This document shows, one piece after another, positions 5,599-11,930 of a stretch of 11,930 bases of DNA (its first letter is position 1; each line of letters opens with the position of its first letter). Under the pieces are notes generated by a model. The model searched no databases. It saw only the letters and a program-made list of their open reading frames with translations, and was not told where the DNA came from. The translations under genes and the position numbers were made by a program. The DNA lies in the NCBI GenBank assembly GCA_033791145.1, contig JASJHH010000182.1:1-11930 (forward strand), written 5' to 3'. The stretch comes from JAALKW01 sp033791145 (GTDB lineage: Bacteria > Pseudomonadota > Gammaproteobacteria > Legionellales > Legionellaceae).

Positions 5599-7899
5599 AT
5601 GCGCCACAATAAAAATAGATTAAGTATTAAATATTTATCTAACCGGAGATATCGCTTGAAAGGACGCATCAAGCTGTTTTATACCGTACTTTTCTTCCTG
5701 CTTACAAGCATGGTACAAGCACAAGAAAATACTATTAGTAGCAGTGATTTTAATATTGATAAAACCAAAATCCAATTAGAAACGATCAAATTACACCTCA
5801 AGAAAAACCAAATCAAATACAATGACTTAGAAAAAGTCAGGGGCGCTGTATCTGACATAGAGAGCCACGCAAAAATTTGTATTAAACAAAACACGAAAGA
5901 ACTCTCGCAACTGAACGCCCTATCCACAGGCACAAGCACACAGGCTTTATTAAAAACCATAAAAAAAACAGATGATTATCTAGATCAAGCAAAAAACAAA
6001 ACTCGTCAAACGCTCGCTGATTGCAATTTGTTACTTTACGAAGCAAAAAAACTTAAAAAAGCCATTGACCGCACAACGCATGACAATAAATCATCCTACA
6101 ATTTTTTGAAAACAGCACCTCTATGGGACATTCAAGATAAATCAAGCTTGTTTGCACTGCCGCAATATGATTTCTCAAAACTATACCAGCGCATGGGATT
6201 TAAAACGCTTCTGTCGCATCAAATTATTTCAGAACTTTTGATCCGAATACTATTCTATTTGAGCTTGGCTTATTTTGCTTATCGCTTTGTATCTCATTTT
6301 TTCAAAAAAAACACCCTGACCAAGCAATTACTCAAACCGCTTCGTATGTATCTGCCACTCATCTTAGTTTTCTCTATGAGCTATTTATATTTAACAGCAC
6401 GTTTTAACGGCATTTATCCCGCCCCACTGCTGAGTAATATTTTAAAGCACTTAAGTTATTTTTTTGGCTTTTTATTATTTATTAAAATCAACTATGTTTT
6501 ATTTTCGTATAAGAAAAAACCAAATTCAAAACACGCATTTTATCATGTGATTCAAGGCGCTACTGTCCTTGCGGTTGCATTTATATCACATACATTTCTC
6601 TATATCATTAGTCCTGCAGAAATCACAAAAACCACAACGTTAAGTGCTTATATCCTTATTTATTTAATATTTATTGTGACTGTTTTTATCTGGACGCTTA
6701 ATCACAGCCTACAACTTATTTTGAAATATAAATATTGTTCCCACCTACAATACAGGCTCATCAAAGGCGTTAATATTCTGTTTTTTTCTGGTTTAATTAT
6801 TAGCGTTTTCTTTGGTTACGGGGCATTTTCATCTTTTGTGATAGACCATACGATAAAAACCTACCTCCTTCTTTTTGTCAGTTTTGAGAGTATTTATTTA
6901 ATATGGACTTACGCGCATGTTCTAAACGATAAAACGGCTCCGTTATGCATTCGGTTTCATCGCTGGGCCGGATTAAAACCAAAAAAAATACTCATTGAAG
7001 TATCGATTCTTAAATTCCTGCTCACCCTTATTTTAATGCATTACTTTATTCAGCTGTTTGTAACACTTTGGGATATGCCAGGCTACTACTTAACAAGTAC
7101 GCTCGATTTTCTTGAAAGTGGACTTTATCTTTTTAATATGCAAATTAACCTGCTGGCTATTTTCAGAGGCCTCACGGTTTTTTGCTTCATTATTATTTCA
7201 GGCCGATTACTCGGTGCTTTTTTCGCGCGTAAAAATACAAACTTTGAACAAAAAAATGCGCGCATTACAATTGTCACGCTCACCAATTACCTTGCTTTTA
7301 TTATGGGCGCTTTAATTTCACTCATGGTTATTGGGATTAATTTAAGTGGTTTTGCATTGGTTGCAAGCGCACTATCCGTTGGAATTGGGTTTGGTTTAAA
7401 AGGCATTGCAGCGGATCTCATCAGCGGACTTATTTTACTGCTGAGTAAACCCCTTCGTCCTGGTGATTATATCGAAATCAAAGAGGTTGAAGGTTTTATT
7501 TCAAAAATTAGATTGCTTTCTACAGAAATCAGGACCTTATCTAAAACCAATATTATTCTTCCAAACTCATTCCTGCTGAGCCAATCTGTCACGAATTATA
7601 CCTATAAAAACAAACTCACACGTAGCACAACGTATATCATGCTAGAAGATGCGGCAGACGTAAAACGAACTAAAAAAATAATGCTCGATGTCGCAAAAAA
7701 ACATCCTGACGTCCATCAAGAAAAAGACAATCAACCTGAAGTGATTGTTGACCTTCGTCCAGACAAAAGTGCCATGCACATTGTATTAACCCTGTGGTGT
7801 ATTATTAAAGACGCTGATAACAGATATCGCATTAACAGTGATATTAATGCTAAAGTACTCGCAGCCGTTGAAAAAGCGAAAATTCCTTTAAAATTATAA
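5599..7899 (+). CDS. Large mechanosensitive channel, MscK/MscS family
   Basis: A pressure-gated inner membrane channel that releases solutes on hypo-osmotic shock. The N-terminus has a signal sequence ending MVQAQ, then a periplasmic helical region of about 130 residues rich in Lys and coiled-coil heptads. About 11 membrane segments follow. The last of these is the MscS pore helix, with the small-residue pattern ALSVGIGFGLKGIAADLISG, followed by the cytoplasmic beta domain starting PLRPGDYIEI. The protein is shorter than E. coli MscK (1120 aa) and much longer than MscS (286 aa); the C-terminus ends abruptly at IPLKL. I chose ATG 5599 because AAAGGG (5587-5592) precedes it by six bases. TTG 5656 with GGAG (5645-5648) is a strong rival and would give a textbook signal peptide; TTG 5581 is less likely. 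It is followed 16 nt later by the TPR-methyltransferase gene. Confidence 0.88.
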   Translation: MRHNKNRLSIKYLSNRRYRLKGRIKLFYTVLFFLLTSMVQAQENTISSSDFNIDKTKIQLETIKLHLKKNQIKYNDLEKVRGAVSDIESHAKICIKQNTKELSQLNALSTGTSTQALLKTIKKTDDYLDQAKNKTRQTLADCNLLLYEAKKLKKAIDRTTHDNKSSYNFLKTAPLWDIQDKSSLFALPQYDFSKLYQRMGFKTLLSHQIISELLIRILFYLSLAYFAYRFVSHFFKKNTLTKQLLKPLRMYLPLILVFSMSYLYLTARFNGIYPAPLLSNILKHLSYFFGFLLFIKINYVLFSYKKKPNSKHAFYHVIQGATVLAVAFISHTFLYIISPAEITKTTTLSAYILIYLIFIVTVFIWTLNHSLQLILKYKYCSHLQYRLIKGVNILFFSGLIISVFFGYGAFSSFVIDHTIKTYLLLFVSFESIYLIWTYAHVLNDKTAPLCIRFHRWAGLKPKKILIEVSILKFLLTLILMHYFIQLFVTLWDMPGYYLTSTLDFLESGLYLFNMQINLLAIFRGLTVFCFIIISGRLLGAFFARKNTNFEQKNARITIVTLTNYLAFIMGALISLMVIGINLSGFALVASALSVGIGFGLKGIAADLISGLILLLSKPLRPGDYIEIKEVEGFISKIRLLSTEIRTLSKTNIILPNSFLLSQSVTNYTYKNKLTRSTTYIMLEDAADVKRTKKIMLDVAKKHPDVHQEKDNQPEVIVDLRPDKSAMHIVLTLWCIIKDADNRYRINSDINAKVLAAVEKAKIPLKL

Positions 7900-7915
7900 A
7901 TATTAAATATAAATC

Positions 7916-9163
7916 ATGACTGAAATCAATCAACAAGACAAAACCATGCGGGCTTTATCGCATCAAATCATGAACACAAAAAAGCCACTTAATAAATTAT
8001 TTTATCAAGGCGTACTTGCTTTATTTAAAGAAGACCTAGACACAGCAGAAGCTGCTTTTCTTGATGTACTCACACAAGACCGAACACATGCCGATGCACG
8101 AACTAATTTAGGCGTGATTGCGCTTAAAAAAAATAAACCACAACAAGCAATTATGTATTTTAGTGAGACCCTTGGTTTTGATGAAACACACGAGAATGCA
8201 CGTAATAATCTTGCTGCAACGTTTATCCATCATAATCGCTTTGAAAATGCCCTCACGCATTATCAAGTTTTACTTAAAAGCCACCCTAATCATCTCGAAT
8301 ATTGCTATAACGCAGGGGTTGCTGAAATGGCATTAGGGCACCTAAATAAAGCACGCGTGCATTTCAAAACCGTTTTAAAACAAGATGCAAATCACGCAGC
8401 CTCACTCACAAACCTTGCAAGTATTGCCTCACGCTTAAACCAAGTTCCTGATGCCATTCATTATTTAGAACGTGCAAAAGTAGCGAATCCAAACGACACC
8501 AGCAGTGCCTTTATGCTTGATGCACTCACCGAAAAAGCACCCATGCGTGAAGCATCCAATGATTATGCTCAAAATCTATTTGATAACTATGCCCTGCATT
8601 ATGAAAAGCATATGTGTGAAGCCCTTAACTACAAATTACCACAACATATTGCAAAATATTTACATCAAAACATGCAAGACATTTCACCCAGTACGCTTGA
8701 TATTGGCTGCGGGACAGGCTTAACCGGCATCGTACTTCGCGAACAAAGCAAGCATTTAATTGGCATTGACCTCTCACCCAAAATGCTTTTTGAAGCCGAA
8801 CAAAAAAATATTTATGATGATTTAATTCAAACAGACGCTATTTCGTTTTTATCTCAAAATAAAAATTTATTTTCACTCATTATAGCAGCAGATGTGCTGC
8901 CTTATTTAGGTGAATTAAATACGCTGTTTAAACACATCAAAAAAAATATAGACGCATCTGGTCTTTTTATTTTTAGCACTGAAATTAGCAAAACCTGTGA
9001 TTGGACCCTTCAAAAAACCGCACGTTTTGCGCATCATCCTGATTATATTAAAACACTCGCCGCACAATATAATTTCAATATTTTACAGCAAACTTCACTG
9101 GCTGCACGAAAACAACAGGACGAAGATTTGCTCGTTAATTTATATATTTTAAAAGCATCCTAA
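7916..9163 (+). CDS. TPR repeat protein fused to SAM-dependent methyltransferase
   Basis: A 415-aa cytoplasmic protein with no signal peptide. Residues about 28-200 form five tetratricopeptide repeats (for example A-R-x-NLGVIAL at 61-70 and A-R-NNLAATF at 95-103). Residues about 215-415 are a class I methyltransferase: motif I LDIGCGTGL at 261-269, the acidic residue ending strand 2 in IGIDLS (Asp285), and strand 4 LIIAADVLPYLG at about 321-332. The lead-in segment LFDNYALHYEKHM is typical of the TPR-methyltransferase group COG4976. The TPR part probably selects a protein partner or substrate, which is unknown. There is no clear ribosome binding site before ATG 7916; with only 16 AT-rich bases after the channel stop codon, translation may depend on coupling or on S1. 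ATG 7946 is an alternative start, also without a site. No terminator is apparent downstream. Confidence 0.85.
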   Translation: MTEINQQDKTMRALSHQIMNTKKPLNKLFYQGVLALFKEDLDTAEAAFLDVLTQDRTHADARTNLGVIALKKNKPQQAIMYFSETLGFDETHENARNNLAATFIHHNRFENALTHYQVLLKSHPNHLEYCYNAGVAEMALGHLNKARVHFKTVLKQDANHAASLTNLASIASRLNQVPDAIHYLERAKVANPNDTSSAFMLDALTEKAPMREASNDYAQNLFDNYALHYEKHMCEALNYKLPQHIAKYLHQNMQDISPSTLDIGCGTGLTGIVLREQSKHLIGIDLSPKMLFEAEQKNIYDDLIQTDAISFLSQNKNLFSLIIAADVLPYLGELNTLFKHIKKNIDASGLFIFSTEISKTCDWTLQKTARFAHHPDYIKTLAAQYNFNILQQTSLAARKQQDEDLLVNLYILKAS

Positions 9164-9248
9164 AATTTCACCCGCCCTCTCCTGCCCTATGATTTTCTAT
9201 GCTATGCTTCGAGCGTTTTTAGGACTGTTTTAAAATAACAAAAACCGT

Positions 9249-9263
9249 GAGGGAACGATTTTG
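9249..9263 (+). promoter_or_regulatory. Ribosome binding site that fixes a TTG start
   Basis: GAGGGA at 9249-9254 lies six bases before TTG 9261. The first in-frame ATG is at codon 19, past the HAD motif DLDGT (residues 9-13), so initiation at this TTG is needed to keep the active site. Confidence 0.65.
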
Positions 9264-10379
9264 AGCACTCTACCTTTGGTCGTCGACTTAGATGGCACTT
9301 TAATTCACACAGACATGCTGCATGAATCGGCTTTTCAAGGGGTGGGTCATAACCCGCTATCGCTACTCAAATTTCCTTATTGGTTATCTCAAGGTAAAAC
9401 AAAACTTAAAATGCAACTCGCACATCGTAGTAACATCAACCCAGAATTGCTCCCTTACAATCATACTTTTCTCAAGTGGCTAATTGAGCAAAAAGAAAAA
9501 GGCCGGCAACTTATTTTATGCACAGCCTCACATACTAGTTTTGCTAATGGCGTTGCAGAACACCTTAATATTTTTAGCGAAGTCATTGCGAGCAGTCCAT
9601 CCAATAATTTATCCGGTGAAAACAAAGCCCATTTACTTGAATCACGTTTTGGCCATGCGGGGTTTGATTATGCCGGAAATGCACCCTGTGATATTGCTGT
9701 TTGGAAACGTGCACGCCATGCCATTCTTGTAAACACGTCATCTAAAACCACAAAAAAAGCACATAATTTAGGTAACGTTGAAATTTCTTTTCCAAATATT
9801 AAACCAACGCTTACGGTATATAACAAAGCATTGCGAACACACCAATGGGTCAAAAATTTATTATTATTTATCCCGATGATTGCAGCACATCAATTTACAG
9901 AGCCTCACATTTGGATGACCTTAATTTTTGCGTTTTTTGCGTTTAGTCTTTGTGCCTCGTCCGTTTATATTATGAATGACTTACTGGATCTAGAAAACGA
10001 CCGACAACATCCTCGCAAATGTAAGCGTCCTTTTGCCGCCGGCAAAATTCCAGTCTGGGTTGGTGTTTTATTAACGCCTCTATTACTTGCCACAAGTTTT
10101 GGTGCCGCCTATTTAATTGGGCCTGCTTTTTCAGCAGCGCTACTTTGTTATTTTTTAATCACCTGTGCCTACTCATGGGGATTAAAACGCTTAGTTCTTG
10201 TCGACTGCATTACACTTGCCATGCTTTACACCATGCGCATCATTGCAGGGGCTGCAGCCTCTTACCATATTTTAACTTTTTGGCTGCTGGCTTTTTCGGT
10301 TTTTTTATTTTTATCCCTTGCTTTTGTCAAACGCTATGTCGAACTCATTACCCAATTACAAAAAATAAATCTAAAATAG
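9261..10379 (+). CDS. HAD-UbiA fusion prenyltransferase, frame-interrupted N-terminal part
   Basis: UbiA-superfamily membrane enzyme with an N-terminal HAD phosphatase-like domain, the group that includes decaprenyl-phosphate phosphoribosyltransferase. HAD motifs: DLDGT (9-13, Asp9 and Asp11), TAS (88-90), Lys122, and YAGNAPCD (137-144), where the usual first Asp of motif IV appears as Asn140. The UbiA part starts near residue 185 with LRTHQWVKNLLLF, then the prenyl-diphosphate/Mg motif NDLLDLEND (239-247) with HPRKCKRP after it, then YSWGLKRLVLVD (304-315), with several membrane helices. The likely reaction is transfer of phosphoribose to a polyprenyl phosphate, with the HAD domain removing the 5-phosphate; this is inferred from family and context. 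The frame stops at TAG 10377-10379, while the family's conserved continuation (AGRGY) resumes in the -1 frame, so this is the first 372 residues of an expected 476-residue protein. It starts at TTG. Confidence 0.85.
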   Translation: MSTLPLVVDLDGTLIHTDMLHESAFQGVGHNPLSLLKFPYWLSQGKTKLKMQLAHRSNINPELLPYNHTFLKWLIEQKEKGRQLILCTASHTSFANGVAEHLNIFSEVIASSPSNNLSGENKAHLLESRFGHAGFDYAGNAPCDIAVWKRARHAILVNTSSKTTKKAHNLGNVEISFPNIKPTLTVYNKALRTHQWVKNLLLFIPMIAAHQFTEPHIWMTLIFAFFAFSLCASSVYIMNDLLDLENDRQHPRKCKRPFAAGKIPVWVGVLLTPLLLATSFGAAYLIGPAFSAALLCYFLITCAYSWGLKRLVLVDCITLAMLYTMRIIAGAAASYHILTFWLLAFSVFLFLSLAFVKRYVELITQLQKINLK

Positions 10380-10690
10380 CCGGACGTGGTTATTACACAA
10401 CTGACGCCCCTATGGTTCAAACCTTTGGAGTGACTGCAGGTTATGCTGCCGTATTGGTTTTAGCGCTTTATCTGAATAGCGAAGCAGTACTTAGTTTATA
10501 TCAAGCCCCTGAATACATCTGGGCTGCTGTGCCACTCATGCTGTTTTGGGTCAGCTTTGTTTGGTTAGAAGCGCATCGCGGAAACATGCATGATGACCCT
10601 GTTATTTTTGCCTTAAAAAACAAAACCAGCTTATTCACAGGTTTTTTGTTTTTTTCCGTATTGACTATTGGCTCAATAGGCTTTTCATGA
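10364..10690 (+). pseudogene. C-terminal remainder of the HAD-UbiA gene after a frameshift
   Basis: In the -1 frame after the A6 run (10360-10365), 108 codons run from NKSKIAGRGY to TGA 10688-10690. They contain the conserved C-terminal features of this UbiA group: AGRGY, the D-x-P-x-x-x-x-G segment, YLNSEAV, then VWLEAHRGNMHDDPV, with two to three membrane helices. No start codon with a ribosome binding site belongs to this frame, so it is not an independent gene. One additional A in the run would join it to the upstream part as a 476-aa protein. The intact downstream sequence suggests a sequencing or assembly error, a very recent mutation, or slippage. Its stop overlaps the next start as ATGA. 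Confidence 0.8.
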
Positions 10691-11930
10691 AACCTATTTC
10701 ATCTTGGGGCAGGCTCACACATGCTAATCATGCGATTCAAGATTTAACGCGTCGTACACCGCTGCATACACAACTTCAAAATAAGGCATGCGGTATTGCC
10801 TATGGTATGGGGCGAAGCTACGGTGATGTTTGTCTTAATCCAGATGGCTTATTATGGAAAACAACAACCCTTGACCGATTCATTAGTTTTAATCAAAAAA
10901 CAGGGGTTTTACGCTGTGAGGCAGGTGTACTACTCCAAACGATTCAACAATTATTTATGCCACAAGGCTGGATGCTACCGGTTACACCTGGCACACAATA
11001 CGTAACAATCGGTGGTGCAATCGCTAATGACGTCCATGGCAAAAATCATCATCACGCAGGCAGTTTTGGGAATCACCTGCACCAGATAGAACTCATCAGA
11101 ACAAATGGCGAGATAATTCTGTGCGGACCCAACCAGCAACCTGAGTGGTTCTCTGCAACCATTGGTGGCCTTGGTTTAACGGGCATGATTACAAGCGCAG
11201 AAATCCAATTGCAGCGCGTCAAAACGCCCTGGATAAACACAGAAACCGTGCCATTTGATAGCCTAAGTGATTTTTTTCAACTCGCTGATGACTCAGAAGA
11301 AAACTGGGAATATACCGTGTCATGGATTGACTGTTTTTCCAAACAAACAACCCGAGGCCTTTTTATGCGTGGAAATGCCTCAGAAACTAACCCACCACAC
11401 AAAATACAAAAAAAATCTAATCAACTTCATCTTCCTGTTAATTTGCCAAGTTTTTGTTTAAATCCGCTTAGCTTAAAAGCATTTAATTCACTTTATTTTA
11501 ATCTTAAAAAAAACCAACCCAAACAACAACTCACGCATTACGAAAGCTTCTTTTATCCATTAGATAATATCCAGCACTGGAACCGCATGTATGGCAAAAA
11601 AGGCTTTTATCAATATCAATGCGTAATTCCGCGTGAGATGGGATATGATGCAATTGATGCAATGCTTCAAGAAATCTCAAAAGCCGCTGAAGGCTCTTTT
11701 TTAGCCGTACTGAAAACGTTTGGAAAACGCGCCTCATTAGGCATGCTGAGTTTTCCATGTGAAGGTGTTACCTTAGCATTAGATTTTCCAAACAAAAATC
11801 AAAAAACACAGCGTTTGTTCGAACGCCTTGATAAAATTGTTGCTGAATCAAACGGAAGAATTTATCCTGCCAAAGATGCAAGAATGCCTAAAGCCCTCTT
11901 TAAAACAGGCTACCCGAGACATTCTGAATT
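10687..11930 (+). CDS. DprE1-like FAD-dependent oxidase (partial, runs off the window)
   Basis: A frame open from ATG 10687 to the window end (414 codons; DprE1 of mycobacteria is 461 aa, so roughly 45 are missing). FAD-binding domain of the vanillyl-alcohol oxidase type: GMGRSYGD (40-47), EAGVLLQ (78-84), PVTPGTQYVTIGGAIANDVHGKNHHHAGSF region (98-127) and IGGLGLTG (159-166). The C-terminal substrate domain carries YGKKGFYQYQCVIP (302-315), LSFP-CEGVTLALDFP (354-368) and IYPAKDARM (392-400), whose Lys396 matches the substrate-binding Lys418 of DprE1. DprE1 oxidises the ribose 2'-OH of decaprenylphosphoryl ribose. The residue at the benzothiazinone-target Cys387 appears to be Ala364 here. The start overlaps the UbiA stop as ATGA, so translation of the two is coupled and they are likely consecutive steps of one pathway. 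Confidence 0.87.
   Translation, partial: MKPISSWGRLTHANHAIQDLTRRTPLHTQLQNKACGIAYGMGRSYGDVCLNPDGLLWKTTTLDRFISFNQKTGVLRCEAGVLLQTIQQLFMPQGWMLPVTPGTQYVTIGGAIANDVHGKNHHHAGSFGNHLHQIELIRTNGEIILCGPNQQPEWFSATIGGLGLTGMITSAEIQLQRVKTPWINTETVPFDSLSDFFQLADDSEENWEYTVSWIDCFSKQTTRGLFMRGNASETNPPHKIQKKSNQLHLPVNLPSFCLNPLSLKAFNSLYFNLKKNQPKQQLTHYESFFYPLDNIQHWNRMYGKKGFYQYQCVIPREMGYDAIDAMLQEISKAAEGSFLAVLKTFGKRASLGMLSFPCEGVTLALDFPNKNQKTQRLFERLDKIVAESNGRIYPAKDARMPKALFKTGYPRHSE

Noticed and set aside
5679..5960. Minus-strand 93-codon frame
   Set aside because: It lies wholly within the channel gene's signal-peptide and periplasmic region, has no ribosome binding site of note, and its composition is that of a shadow frame.
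10145..10360. Independent gene starting at ATG 10145
   Set aside because: Before the A6 run this frame is a shadow of the UbiA coding sequence; only the part after about 10364 is conserved, as the tail of the same gene.
11531..11758. Minus-strand 75-codon frame
   Set aside because: It is antisense to the strongly conserved C-terminal domain of the DprE1-like oxidase and shows no domain of its own.

Overview
The window looks like chromosomal DNA of an AT-rich gammaproteobacterium. The base composition, the Fic, MscK-like and TipA-like families and the abundance of short palindromic repeats would suit Legionellales or a related lineage. That placement is an inference: there is no rRNA or other marker gene here.

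Left part (1-3117), accessory in character. A Fic-domain AMPylase-type gene (minus strand, 541-1893) sits between two near-identical palindromic elements of about 85 bp in the same orientation, 1952 bp apart. The left element has expanded into a tandem array of its right arm. Upstream of fic are two long perfect inverted repeats with the same core but different outer arms that vary symmetrically, which look like operators. A secreted, membrane-anchored TPM-domain protein (YgcG type, minus strand) follows; a shorter palindrome with a similar core lies in its upstream region.

Middle part (3118-5518). A MerR regulator with a TipAS-like effector domain (minus strand) has its own promoter with a 19-bp spacer holding a dyad, the MerR-type layout, so it is probably autoregulated. 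Facing away from it is a secreted protein with a permuted NlpC/P60-like cysteine hydrolase domain (His before Cys) and a C-terminal half of unknown function. A 13-bp perfect hairpin without a U-tract follows it.

Right part (5599-11930), plus strand. A large MscK/MscS-type mechanosensitive channel is followed 16 nt later by a TPR-methyltransferase fusion. After a 97-bp gap comes a HAD-UbiA fusion, which resembles the prenyl-phosphate phosphoribosyltransferase of the decaprenylphosphoryl-arabinose pathway. It is broken by a -1 frameshift at an A6 run. It overlaps (ATGA) a DprE1-like FAD oxidase that runs off the window end. These last two genes together point to synthesis of a polyprenyl-phosphate pentose donor for the cell envelope; the DprE2-like reductase would be expected just beyond the right edge.
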